Assembly: GCA_030248225.1 (NCBI GenBank)
Contig: JASANE010029219.1
Coordinates: 1-64,000 of the forward strand
Direction of reading: 5' to 3'
Origin: Trileptium ribeirensis
Lineage: Eukaryota; Nematoda; Enoplea; Enoplida; Thoracostomopsidae
Length of the DNA: 64,000 bases
Below the pieces are notes generated by a model. That model was given only the letters and a program-made list of their open reading frames with translations, had not been told where the DNA came from and did no database searches. The position numbers and the translations under genes were made by a program. This document shows positions 32,901 through 41,026 of the stretch, in pieces. Position 1 is the first letter of the stretch. Every line of letters starts with the position of its first letter.

Positions 32901-34142
32901 AGTGTGCAGGAACGGAGATGCGAACCCTAACAGCCCTGACAAAACGGCAGCGTCCCGCCGTCGGTCAATTCGGGCCGTTCCAGCTACCCGGATCCGAAGC
33001 AACTGGTGGGCATGGCATATACGCTCCGACACAGCTATGACCCTCCGATAAAATAATGTTCTCATTGGCATCCGATCTTCCCCGAAACGTAGCTTAGGTA
33101 ATGCGAGAATGTAATGAGGGAATTTTCCGTGACATTCTGGTTTAACTGCTGGTACAAATCCTGAATCCGGTCCCAGCAGCACTAATCGTTCCTCCTCCGG
33201 AAATCCCTGCAAGATTAAGGGCTCTATTATTTCGCTGGTGTTATCTACTGCGAGCAATTTCCTTAATATGATATCCAACACCTCCTGTTTATGTATACGG
33301 ATACGCCCTTGATCCAGTAGGTATTCGGATTCCGCTAGATTTGTGTCCATATTGTTAATCGCAGGATTCATACTAACTCGGCCGAAAGTCTGTACATTCC
33401 CCAACGATTCAGGTGCGTTCAATGCGTTTTCAATTACTTTTGTCAGGTCAACCGGCGATCCGGTCGAGTTGATCCCTATTTCGTGGGCTTCTTCTGTACT
33501 CAGTTGACAGGTTACAATTTCTGTTTTACTCTCCAATCGTTGGTTCTCCGTTCCGTCTGTTCTCTGTGCTATGTTATTTACTATGGGTGTTATCATCACA
33601 ATCTTCGAGCTTTTGCTGGTTACTACTGGTTCTTCCTTATCGGCATAGTTCTTCTTTAGGTTACTAGGTTCTCCGTCAGTATCATTGGGTTCCGCCATAT
33701 TGTCATTAGGTTCCATAATTTCACTAATTCTAGCTCGATCATCGTGATGTTCCAGGCTTGTAATGTTTTCGGCACTCGGCTCGGCGTTGTCTCCGTGTAG
33801 CCCTAAACCTGTTTCACTCACATGCTGCACAGTCTCTACCCCCGGTTCTACACACATTCCCGTGGTGTCGGTTCTAGCCGACTCAGACTCAAACACACAC
33901 ATATTCACCTGCCGGTTTGAGCTACTATGCAACGACAAACGATAACCGCGGCTCCCGACCCGGTCGGGCCCTACGGCTCCTACACTTAGGGACCGAACTC
34001 TATTCGAATTTGATCCTACACATAAATTATAATTTTGAACGGAGCTAGGGCAATCAGGACAGCTCACTTCCCGACGCCTCCCTCGCACCTGGCCAGTGTC
34101 CACGAGCGGTCTTCCCCGGCCTCTAAAGATACTAGGGTACAC
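23964..34142 (-). CDS. env-pol: Copy A polyprotein: N-domain, envelope, protease, RT, RNase H, integrase, PPPY tail
   Basis: One open frame of 3392 codons in the -1 frame relative to gag. The listed start is GTG, and the frame is open back to about 34225, overlapping gag by about 160 bases. Approximate residues: 1-700 N-domain with a C-x-x-C...C...H cluster near 461-485; 705-727 hydrophobic signal-like segment; 740-865 cysteine-rich surface part; RKKR furin-type site near 867, followed by a hydrophobic fusion-peptide-like stretch and heptad helix; N-glycosylation sequons N-H-T, N-Y-T, N-I-T; membrane anchor 1283-1303; protease LIDTGAD near 1439; RT YIDD near 1899; RNase H TDASG near 2046; integrase H-H-C-C 2447-2497, with D (FVDILD), D (YSDRGG) and E (GEIERFNR) at 2520-2612; GPY motif near 2757; disordered tail ending in PPPYEES. 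Envelope before protease is the striking feature. Confidence 0.88.
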   Translation of the reverse strand: MYPSIFRGRGRPLVDTGQVRGRRREVSCPDCPSSVQNYNLCVGSNSNRVRSLSVGAVGPDRVGSRGYRLSLHSSSNRQVNMCVFESESARTDTTGMCVEPGVETVQHVSETGLGLHGDNAEPSAENITSLEHHDDRARISEIMEPNDNMAEPNDTDGEPSNLKKNYADKEEPVVTSKSSKIVMITPIVNNIAQRTDGTENQRLESKTEIVTCQLSTEEAHEIGINSTGSPVDLTKVIENALNAPESLGNVQTFGRVSMNPAINNMDTNLAESEYLLDQGRIRIHKQEVLDIILRKLLAVDNTSEIIEPLILQGFPEEERLVLLGPDSGFVPAVKPECHGKFPHYILALPKLRFGEDRMPMRTLFYRRVIAVSERICHAHQLLRIRVAGTARIDRRRDAAVLSGLLGFASPFLHTMPGIHVSSCMLKHLEGLLEIVARVINSMSITQAITEVYRSQIPILQTCIVCEERHNPNFMPREECAFTTYHGEWDYTGNLSADYGTIRRDGTVSIRPSSTQGLHTAYELIAYREANLEFLETVVDAPYLLDHLVTEFDETGPKVPVQSLHHIVYAIMANALFIDIDSKPKREELLYLRLLWLRKPAQNIWQNDPMDDMDQVPNMDHDADITFIDEEELESELSAVLSDASDDEIDMPAIDSLDPDDLISDLSFSVDTEPASNGHDDAIDGSDRASPIWSVRSSPNLLGQGIKAAVGLLNKGTKIMGLLLALLILHQLGQTHAIATLFSDQVARLGAMVNQQVGTLIEPQGLVITASQSTFLPIILRLSLDGLQPSRQATGMAWCVYTPRGKPCLGNCCPNPNCTTMPDLQQKVQELERELRSTYQGVLDTSYYMALMREYCEANSHLCEEPKVRKKRFLAALAGAAGVVTGFLGVGVAFTNAVHLKDLNKQVLALSKEMRNTYNVAYGNSRAIMKLTHANEELYSFLHHEMQEVVTMIDQVRCQEQRYVTEVHRELVNHMFRTSLRSSVDAVMEAMMSGQLSPKVVDASTLKNLFQKNSQIAQTILIREPALAYQFGQIYPVHIDLGSFKFAFILRVPLVTSDDVRPYFRIYNVGWNVPERSAHMKLPLPDYATRIERARYEVLKLHACNTRPGIAFCEIHALATDHTSRCLDWIIMGEDAPEEARQLCKNSALVGPMANHTDVYTTAQGVLIRTAERKAVVSKKKHLSHVTRGETINIADNGVLWLSHNNYTQLVVGPLMLASTLDAQEVTIHIGPNITVHDFPDIPLKPIAWSSLEHAKATNLQVQQIADEQLKKVIDFPYITTTGVAPYLWMLIVLAIAGIGAIIYFRKKAGFCPKCIKGRLQRWWQQRPCAREELRRPELHVKTDNEYGTTNPPRPTVSAPAASAEHLELRTMSPRRSARINATNEDESVVLVEPTELFAVSERSQRRGHRTVAYHRQVNAIHHMDAPLLINAFVYRTPVLTLIDTGADVSIVSQYLVNKLGLQPQPDDSTRIVSATKQELALDGSISVPLSIGSIKVQTEFFVTKTAPYHCIIGTNFMSQLPKCIINFKERCLEIAVDEEEAKIPFAGLERYDPPLIAVMCRKLTTIEPNTETFINAIPEIAETGVGPALFVPAPEMVDIAMAHALVLRSQRTIPIAVINFGNTPVTIYAGQTIGHIEVMMNPNVQFLKDTNKNLIRYEEHKPAKQLNNITAHPERIIQHIEAGKRSIDHERAQTVLSKIDFDKTLLSPFELKQLKTAIAENADVFSTHDFDLGRYTEHRHRIETGDAKPIKQAPYRLAHSLREPLREELNSMLDAGLISPSSSPWGSPIVYVTKSDGSLRLCVDFRKVNTVAEQDAYPLPRIDDILGCLRNTKLMSSLDLNKGFWQLELDPETKDKTSFVTVHGQYEYNVLPFGLNSSPGAFQRCMSMILKGLEWEKCLIYIDDILVFSPTFEDHLADLIRVFDRFRRANLKLKPSKCHFGRGSLKYLGHIISTEGVKPDPEKAIAIEEFKRPETLKQLQSFLGLVGYYHKFIPSYSDICEPLNELKRKDAVFKWTPKCEDAFKKLKQALLDEPVLIHPDFTQPFILQTDASGYAMGAVLSQKTKQGLKPIAYASKALLDYQRRYPAIEAEALAIRWAALHFKHYLVGHKFHVETDHKPLKALFDKPPRNSRLSQWRSELLLEFGGFEILYRPGKENGNADALLRDPRYDPSISEEQTGDTYEILMMGRGRPTGPRPPTTCAAWDQSHLPYPVRTVTPLTPGAPTAVIGSPIAPPGQPNPEAIPSQLVPDTQITTVPPATLTQQAATLSAIPIRMDPGGTPAMSVHTTTISGSGVGPQARGSKRPHRPESETVGLRATTLPTEQEFDRLMKLMMHYETEILPTVRIEDAQDTHENIYLPFFSDLPDFNLVRLLPYIQRNDPELGPIWWYLYNKTRPKAELGALRIEMRAHYFELAQDTKILYMHPLQPGDINYKLCVPITLVQQVLKHEHNTLYGGHPGRDRLLAKLKQFYYWKGMSEHAQQWIRRCTLCQSAKDPIARITTGLGRVPLANQPMYRVFVDILDIQVRSQAGNRYVIAFIDQFTKFAIAVAIRHQDAHTAAHIFLYEVVNKYGAPRELYSDRGGAFTAHMFENLCQQMHIFRHMSLAYHPQANGEIERFNRTLLYLLRVSVPQNDHHSWDVSLPFCIMAYNSSVHTATKYPPFLPMHGFYPRLPGEYDTHSAATGYTGAHSYRANAQRWMASIRERAYQSMRAAQEINQLTYNRRTREPRYQTGELVWVYRHDTTPGTSRKLTPRWCGPYKILGITPPCMRVRMHSNPEGMEHVVHINRTKSCFRALDPVPNVGDWLSQVHASVLERGLNEPTQRIIADRDFVTEIEPVDEVAVRTVRTAVSDSSDTESIEMGDPNDPNLYRRTYAEIEAEQAAMEHIEYRTDDYEPQNPRTVRNRIPLTDPDREIEPSWPPITQEQVTSQEAFSYIPEPGSRDTQVEYGQHTVPVTTMERIVATSEEVPFGVPTVGVGILEGQHFYPADVTLSTTPRGASGGIVVPGPYTSGDLRYAIMLAAQDHPLFQSRPAEHIMASRLRVPMEMSTQTVGDYTTIRPYSAPPAAADRPMSPHQYVFREVAFTQPPGSPMSSYLSETSGEGTTVDVRAAEADDELTSQTSQEPSSAERRGRAGQETSSSSSRTPTTQPGTSDSLSEFTLAESSSEPPAHRMGIVHAVTLGTSPRTRASTEERGKALVGRATQRKQAVSARGGSTIQFSTTDQPGPSTVTITELVHPTTAATTSSGIIRLSTTHASVPTRHLLHRQARDRVFRPYGAASDEEIGDALRRHRRVTFQEPGTTITEAAGASTRLASTTRTQSSTVTTSMTSAPAPTPRRLLMEGRSPVGTQPPTSFPRYPSSQELHPAAWRRRTPRPPPYEESDSDDPDLRAD

Positions 34143-34240
34143 ATACGCTTTCGAATTTTGAACGGAGTTAGGACAATCGGACTGACCCGTGTTCCGAAGG
34201 TCTCCATCGCACCTGACCAGTGTCCTTTACGGTCTTCCCC
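34031..34240. repeat. 123-bp tandem repeat across the gag/pol overlap, copy A
   Basis: Matching text starts at 34031 and 34154 (AATTTTGAACGGAG) and again at 34108 and 34231 (GGTCTTCCCC). The offset is 123 in both, a multiple of three. The gag stop and the opening of the pol frame both fall within the duplicated unit. Confidence 0.8.
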
Positions 34241-36913
34241 GGTCGGTTGAAACGCTACAGGGGCCTCACACGGCCGCCCTAAATTGGTGGAAGTCAGTTT
34301 AGTTAAGTTGGATGCATCCGCTAGGTTAAGTTCACTTAGTTCCTTAGGTTCTCGGTTCCTCGGTAATCCATTCCATCCGCTAGGTTCCATTAGGTTCTCG
34401 GTATCCGCAAGTCCATTAGGTTCCATTAGGTTCATAAGTTCCTCCGCAGGTTCTTCTGGTTCCGCTTCACATATATAATTTTGAATAAGCCTGTAGAAAT
34501 TCGCTTTCCCAGGTTGTACCGTGCCGGCGCTAGAGCCATTGCCAAACACGCGACCCCTATTAATCGGCCCCCGAAGTCCGAACGGCGTCTCTCTAGGTTC
34601 CATTCCATTAGGTTCTCCATCCATTAGGTTCTTAGGTTCCATCCGATGTGCAGCCGCCTGAGATGGGTTACACGTGCCAGCGTTTGGGTCATTGCTAGAC
34701 ACGGATGCCCTATTAATCGGCCCCCGAAGTCCGAACGGCCACCTCCCATATTTCTCACTCGGCACATCAGGATCATTAGGTTCCATTAGGTTCTCGGTTC
34801 CTCCTCCCCTCTCACTCCTCTGCTCGGTATCTCGGTACTCTTCATCTCCTCGCGCTGACTTCCTATCGGGATATACAAATAAGTTGGTTGGCCAACCAGT
34901 ATTCACAAGGTCTCGGGTCACACCCTGCGCGCCAGGGGTTGGAAACAACAAAGCCGAGCGCCGTATGGGTTTGGTATTGCTTTGTACCCTGCTATATTCG
35001 TACTCTCCGTATGCAAGTGTTTCCTCTTCATAGGTTTGCTTTGGTTCTATGCCACCCCGCGACCTGATCGCTTGTGTCCAATTTAGTGCTATGTTACTAT
35101 TGGTTTGCAATGAACTTACCTGATGTGCACTTGGTTCTGCTTCAATTTCGTCTGGGTATTCTTGCTCAATTTCGAAATCTGGGCCGTTCTGTTCTTGCGT
35201 TGCTTCATCTTCAGTGACCATCAAGTTAACTTGTGCCGAACGGGTGCCTAAGCCAGCTCCTGCGCGTTCTTCCAGCGTGGACATTTCATGTCGCATGACA
35301 TCTAAGCGGTGTGCTAGCTCAGGATCTACTGCTTTGGTCACTGACATTACGCCGGCGTTACGGCGATCAACTCGTTCGTTATTATGTATTGGTGCCTGCG
35401 CGGGTCTATTTCGAGGCACTGCTCCTAACTGATTTGCGTTATTCCAACCGTTACTAGGCGTGCGCGGTCGAAACGGCGCGGCTTCGGCCGACAGTGGTTG
35501 GGGTGGTGCAGCATAGCGTCGATCGTATGTTGGGTTATACCCGTTGTTTCGCTGGTTATACCCATTTGCGCTGCGTCCGCGGGATCGATTATAATATTCG
35601 GTCTGACCACCATTGCCATACGTGTTGTAATTTGCGGGCTCTGGGCGATAGTATCCTTGCTGCCCATAACCAGTGTATCCCCGCTGATTAGCTGTATTGT
35701 TCCAATCATCACGTCGCGAGTAGCGTGCTCCACCTCTAGGTTCAACTACTCGATAGCGAGGACGATTATTGTACTGCGGTGGCGGCCTAGCATATTCGAT
35801 AGCGGGCGGTGGCGGTGCACCGTACGTGTAGTTAGGCGCTGCTCGCGTGGCTAAGCGTGTATACTCGTTTTGCAATGGATCGTATATGTCCATTCGGAAA
35901 TACGGGCATTCCCTAGCGAAATGCCCTAGATAGCCACATCGAAAGCATTGGTTTCCTACCGGCGTTGCTGGTGGTATCGCATTTGCGCCTATCTGCGGTG
36001 CTCCGTTATTCTGCATCATTGCATTTAACTGGTGTTGCTCTGTGCGCTTGTCTAGTAGATCAATGAGCCGAGCGATAGTAGCATCGCTGCCGGCTGTGGT
36101 GCGCTTGTTCTCATCGAGTGCCTCACGTATTTGGTCTACTAGTTGGTTATTTTCACCTCCCTGTGTCATGTAATTAACTGTTTTAGACCGGCTGCTTTTG
36201 CGAACCGGCACTCCGATAATATCCTTTTGGGACGCTATAATGGCGTCCTCCTTGTACTTGAGCTTATCCATCATGTGTTTGAAAGATGGATAAGTTTTCC
36301 CTATAACGCCAGATTTCAACTCCTTCCTCAGTCCTTGTCGCAGGAACTTCTGTAGTAGCGCGTCACGTTGTTCGCCTTCGACCTCCGGGAATGCTTTGTC
36401 CACTAAGTTTTGAAGGTCCAGTCCGTACATAGCGACTGATTCTCGTTCTCCCTGTATGCGCATGCGTAGCGTGATTAGTGCGTCTTCGTCGCGCTGCGAG
36501 GAGGAATACATGAAACCCATGTTGTAACAAAGGGCTTCGTACGTCTGTTTCTGGCAGTCCGGGAAACTTTCGTATATCTTAAGCGCTTCTCCTTTTAATA
36601 CAGTCGGGAAGCAGATGAGTTTCTGTTCTAATGTCCATCCATTTGCGTCCGTCAAGTTGTCGTAGGTGGCTAGCCATGCCTCAAAGTCCTGTCCGTCAGC
36701 TCCTGAAAACTGTGGGATGTCGCCCACTTGTATGATTGGTGCCGTTGTGGTCGTCCGTTCCATAAGCTGCTGTAGGATTGCTACTAGTGGGTCTCCTGAT
36801 ACAGTGGGGCTGGGTCCATTTGTACTACCAGCCGTGGTGGTCGTGCCACCTCCTACATTTGTTGTTGACGTGCCGCTAATCGGCGTTCTATTAGCGCTCG
36901 CTGGTAATGACAT
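34064..36913 (-). CDS. gag: Copy A gag
   Basis: Intact 949-codon gag starting at ATG 36913. Residues about 70-240 match the retrotransposon gag capsid pattern (Q-F-S-G-x-D...F-E-A-W-L, then L-I-C-F-P-T-V-L-K-G-E-A). A CCHC zinc knuckle CFRCGYLGHFARECPYF lies near residue 321. It is followed by an RG/YN/PP-rich region with a PPQY late-domain-like motif, then a long acidic tail built from N-L-M-E-P-N-like repeats (DNA word TTAGGTTCCA on the plus strand). The N-L-M-E-P-N repeats continue into the start of the next reading frame, as if both were once one spacer. Gag is about twice the usual Ty3/Gypsy length. The next ORF overlaps in the -1 frame; I saw no canonical slippery heptamer. Confidence 0.9.
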   Translation of the reverse strand: MSLPASANRTPISGTSTTNVGGGTTTTAGSTNGPSPTVSGDPLVAILQQLMERTTTTAPIIQVGDIPQFSGADGQDFEAWLATYDNLTDANGWTLEQKLICFPTVLKGEALKIYESFPDCQKQTYEALCYNMGFMYSSSQRDEDALITLRMRIQGERESVAMYGLDLQNLVDKAFPEVEGEQRDALLQKFLRQGLRKELKSGVIGKTYPSFKHMMDKLKYKEDAIIASQKDIIGVPVRKSSRSKTVNYMTQGGENNQLVDQIREALDENKRTTAGSDATIARLIDLLDKRTEQHQLNAMMQNNGAPQIGANAIPPATPVGNQCFRCGYLGHFARECPYFRMDIYDPLQNEYTRLATRAAPNYTYGAPPPPAIEYARPPPQYNNRPRYRVVEPRGGARYSRRDDWNNTANQRGYTGYGQQGYYRPEPANYNTYGNGGQTEYYNRSRGRSANGYNQRNNGYNPTYDRRYAAPPQPLSAEAAPFRPRTPSNGWNNANQLGAVPRNRPAQAPIHNNERVDRRNAGVMSVTKAVDPELAHRLDVMRHEMSTLEERAGAGLGTRSAQVNLMVTEDEATQEQNGPDFEIEQEYPDEIEAEPSAHQVSSLQTNSNIALNWTQAIRSRGGIEPKQTYEEETLAYGEYEYSRVQSNTKPIRRSALLFPTPGAQGVTRDLVNTGWPTNLFVYPDRKSARGDEEYRDTEQRSERGGGTENLMEPNDPDVPSEKYGRWPFGLRGPINRASVSSNDPNAGTCNPSQAAAHRMEPKNLMDGEPNGMEPRETPFGLRGPINRGRVFGNGSSAGTVQPGKANFYRLIQNYICEAEPEEPAEELMNLMEPNGLADTENLMEPSGWNGLPRNREPKELSELNLADASNLTKLTSTNLGRPCEAPVAFQPTGEDRKGHWSGAMETFGTRVSPIVLTPFKIRKRMCTLVSLEAGEDRSWTLARCEGGVGK

Positions 36914-38523
36914 TTTTGAATTCCTAATTATTGATATTCCCTATTTGTTTTGAGCTGTTGGGCGTCCGTGGTTCAAACCTGACTCGAGCACGGATGTTAA
37001 ATGTATGAATTAAGTATATGTGTTTACTTTATTGCGGAATTTCTACTGTTAGATAACTTCACTGCACCTGTGTGCCTAGTTCTTAAGTATGTGGCTGATA
37101 GTGTGAAATTTTCGCTTCGCTTGGCTAGGTCTTGCTAGCATACAATTCGCTCCTCGTTAGTTACCCTATGCGTTCTCACCAATCTCCGTATGTGCACAAA
37201 GTATTCTAGCTGTTCGGTCTAGTGAGGTAAAATGTCTCACATTACCAGGAAAATATGCTAACTAGATGCAACCGTTTTCTAGCTAGTATCGAGTCCCACT
37301 TTCACTGGGTAGCTTTAATCCTTACTTTTCGAAAACTGCCGGTAGCGGATAAATCGTTAAGTAAATTTCCTGCCTAATTTAGTAGCTTGCTAAAATAACC
37401 AGTGATCAATAACAGGGCACTAAATACCCAGGGTGGATCCCCAAAAATTGGTTAAACCCTGGGTACCACTCAGTTCGAAGGTACGTGCAAATATCGACCG
37501 AACTATTCTCATTCACTCCATATATGAACACTCCATAACACTAATAGTAAAGCGTACACAAACCTTTTTATAGCAAACGAAAACTATCATACAAAACGAG
37601 TCCAATATTATATACTGACCATTTACACGTGGAATACTGACGTCTTCGATACTCCGGCAACAAATTGTTGGTGGTCCGTCGATCCACGGCTCGGGGCTTA
37701 CGTTGATTTGATTGGTACGCGCGGCGAGGTGACGGCTGTGGCTCACGAAGGCGGCACTCTCGTTTGGTGGCAGTGTCGAAATAGTCGAGGGACAATGTCC
37801 GATATTGATGTTTCTACCAACAAACAGCTATGCGTTATTATTCCAGTCCGGGTGGGCAGCGGCGATGACAACACGTCAGTTACAGTTCTTGGCGACCGAG
37901 ACAATTAGTAGACCCAAAGCCTGTCGCTAAATTGGATCGTTACAAATCGTCCAAAACGAATGATGTTAGCAAGTTCGACAATTAAACGATAGTCGTTTTG
38001 AAAGGTCGGTTGCAGTGGCAAAGTAGGTGTCAATCCGCGAAAAATATCCGTGAGGTAGGATAAATATTACCAGTTATTCGTTGCCAACGTAGCAGAAGTA
38101 CAGTTGGTCCGTCCGTAGTTGCAACGTTCAATCATAAACGGTGACAATAACCTAAGCCAAAATATTAAGCTTAAAATAGGATCCAATTCGGTCAATGATG
38201 TACCTGAAATGCAGACTTCGTGCCATTACACATTAATACCGGCAAAAACAAAACAAATCAACGCAAACCGAGCATCCCTCCATGCCGCCACTTTTCTTTC
38301 ATATCACGTTATAATCTCAGACATGAAAACAAGAGCAATCAGGTTACTTAAATCATACAAATCACATCCTATCGAAACCAGTCAATCTTGTCCAAACGGC
38401 AAATAGGTCTTCCATATACGGGTACATACCCATGCGAGAGGTCCGACAGCTATGTACTAAAAGGAAAATTCTTTCGTCCCGAAAATTTATTAACGCCTCA
38501 CGGCGTAGCCCCCACTTTATTTA
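36914..38523 (-). other. 5' leader of copy A
   Basis: About 1.6 kb between the LTR end and the gag ATG. It contains a conserved hairpin TCCGTG (36965-36970) with CACGGA (36989-36994), also in copy B at 63533-63562, and the GCACGTACCT motif at 37478-37488. No genes. Only about 200 bases next to gag are clearly alike in copies A and B; the remainder differs. Confidence 0.6.
38490..38516 (-). promoter_or_regulatory. Candidate primer-binding region beside the LTR, copy A
   Basis: Directly internal to the LTR end at 38524, the element-sense sequence begins TAAATAAAG, then TGGGGGCTACGCCGTG. TGG plus a GC-rich run suits a tRNA 3' end, but I cannot match it to a known tRNA. An ACGCC/GGCGT hairpin overlaps it. 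Confidence 0.3.
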
Positions 38524-39498
38524 TGTACTAGGACCAGTTCTGGCCCTAAGGGATCCCAGCTGCACCACGGTTTACTCTGTTGTGGTGCCCGGACAACCCC
38601 GGCTTCCACGACTCCCCGGTGATCTACGCGATGACCTAAGGGAACCGCTTAGCTTAGCAGGCTGCCGGCGGGTTAACCAGGGTGTTCGGCCTGGCCCCTA
38701 TATTGGCCCACGCATCTAGCGGTATGAGGTCCCCCGAGGGAGAGTCAACCCCTAAGCCTGCTCACAGGTAATAAGGCTGACTCGCCTTTCCCTCATAATC
38801 CACTTAATTCCCTAAGCGGGATTCTCTGGTTCTAGTATAGCCTGAGTAAGATTCCCCATTTTGTGGTGCCTTAATGCAGCATCCTGGAGACTAGTGTATA
38901 CACGGTCATGTGCCCAATAGCCCTACCGTGGTGGACGTAGCTCCTTACGACATTCCTTATTCCAATCCTAGCAACCGTACCTAGAATCTAAAGCAACACT
39001 AGGGCACTGAGGCGAGGGCCCCAGTCCCTTGTATACTAAGCCTTGGTATCCGGCGATCAAATGCTTGGGTGCACAATATCTTGACACAACGTAAGCAACG
39101 TGGTGGTTGGGGACGGAGGAGCACGACGGCGAGGGTTCCTAATAGTTCAGGCATACACTCATTCGAAGCGAGGTGCAGCGCAGGAGCAGATCTAGCAATT
39201 TACACGGGAGACGCGGGGGTGCTCGCGACAGTGAGGTTAAGTTCGAGGGGAAGTTATCTTGACCAAATTGAGTTCACTCCTACGCGAGATTCGATTTCGA
39301 GCTTTAGTTTAATCCTGAATTCTCCGAGGGCGTTTGATCTGCCTACAAGACATTCCGAGCTGCTACATAAAACGCACACAGTTCAACGGTTTTACTGCCG
39401 AAACCCTTTTTGTATTTTATACACTTCAAAAATGTCACCCAATCCGGGTGTGCAAAAGGCTATTTACAAAACTTAGAACACAACAAAAATTTAGTTGG

Positions 39499-39518
39499 GT
39501 ACCCTGCAAGGTACCCCA
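39499..39518. other. Covarying stem-loop, shared repeat
   Basis: GGGTACC, loop CTGCAA, GGTACCC. Partner of 16894-16913 with a compensatory pair change. Confidence 0.7.
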
Positions 39519-40251
39519 AGGCAAGCATTAGATCCTGAACGAATACAGCATCCCTAGTCAAAACTTCTGCTTGAGCAGGGCTTGTCATTTCAATCCTTTT
39601 TCCATGCAAAACTGCCCCCTTTCTTTTCAATGTAAAGGTTGCCCAAAGTTTGTGTATTCGCGGCAGAAGCTGGAGTGGCCCGCGAACGATCCGATTAATT
39701 CGAAATTCGCTCCCAGAGGGCTCCGGGAGTGGGTGTCAACGTGGATTTCCCCCGTAGTTGCACGGTTAGAAAACACACGTCCCACCCAGGCTCAGAATAT
39801 TTTAGTTCACCGCCAGCTCCAGTCTCTGTTTTGTTCTATGCTCAACTAATGCCTATTAAAATTTTGTCACGGTCGGGTCCGAAGTCGTTTGCATCAGAAT
39901 CTAACCAGGTGCAGAAGAGACAACGAACGAATGAAGATTCGACGCTGAAACACAATTGGGGACAACGCGTGTCACCCGCGGATGCAAACGGCTACGCCCC
40001 CCGTGTCGTCCTCTCCACCACCTATACAATTCAAACGGGGCTCATCTAGAAACAACTTTCAACCATGTCTCCTTGTATTATCATCATTTTCTTGCGAGCT
40101 TATGCACCAACCTCAGAATAAAAATTTGCTTACTCCTTGGAAAAAAATTTGCTTACTCCGGGTTACCTTAGAATAAAATTTTGCTCACTCCGAATTACTT
40201 TAGAATAAAGTCTTGCTCACTGACAAGTGCCTTAAAGTAAAATTTTGATCA

Positions 40252-40290
40252 CTCCTCGGACTTGTAAACGAAAAGGAAGTGTCCGAGGAG
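40252..40290. other. Conserved 10-bp stem-loop, shared repeat
   Basis: CTCCTCGGAC with GTCCGAGGAG across a 19-base loop. The stem equals that at 17606-17643 and the loop differs. Confidence 0.7.
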
Positions 40291-41001
40291 CGGGGAACCA
40301 GTCGAAATACTCGTGGACATAAAATTTTTAAGCGATCCGACATAATTTTGCGAACTTTAACGGGGCCATCCTTTACGGGCGCGCGGAGCATCCTTACGAC
40401 GCTCCAACGCCCGCAAAGGACGACCCTCCGCATGACCAAAAAGAAGCGAACACCAGGGGAAGCCTTCCACCGTGGGGGCACGGCGAAAAACCACCCCTGG
40501 CACATCCAATCTAATACAGAAAGAGAAAAACGAAAAACCTATTGCCACGAAAATTTTAAAAGAAATGGCGACAACCGCCAAAACAAAACTTAAGATTCGA
40601 CTGGTCCCGATCGGGGAATCGGGCAGTCTCTTTTATACCCCACATTTTGTCCCTAAGTTCCTGGCACTGTAAAATTTTAAAGTTTGTCCAACAGCTATAA
40701 TGCTAACAAGAAGCGACTACGGCTAATAAATGTCCATTTACAATTTTAATGCCGCACCCTGGCAATATCTACACACATATGGCGACTACACGTAAACGCT
40801 AAACAAGATGTGTAAAATAAACGTGTCGGCGAACCAAACCCCATAGTTCACAACAATATCTGGCGGCTGCCGATGGTCAACTTAACTCAGTGCAGCATAT
40901 GTTATTGACCATTTGCCGATGATTATAGAAGCGAGAATATTAATGGCCCTTAACGAGGCACATTTAAGCCCAAGACAGAAAAGACGAAAACAAACTAAAC
41001 C

Positions 41002-41026
41002 TCGCGCTGGTCGGCGCGAGGGTTTG
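41002..41026. other. GC-rich palindromic hairpin
   Basis: CCTCGCGC and GCGCGAGG pair around a six-base loop. The other repeat keeps it with one mismatch (near 18269-18291). Confidence 0.6.

Noticed and set aside
34290..34860. TTAGGTTC-rich stretches that look like telomeric repeats
   Set aside because: They encode the N-L-M-E-P-N repeats of gag in frame and recur in copy B gag, so coding explains them.
36961..36999. Leader hairpin as a tRNA gene or primer site
   Set aside because: It has a T-loop-like TTCAAA, but it is not next to the LTR end and forms only a simple 6-bp stem.
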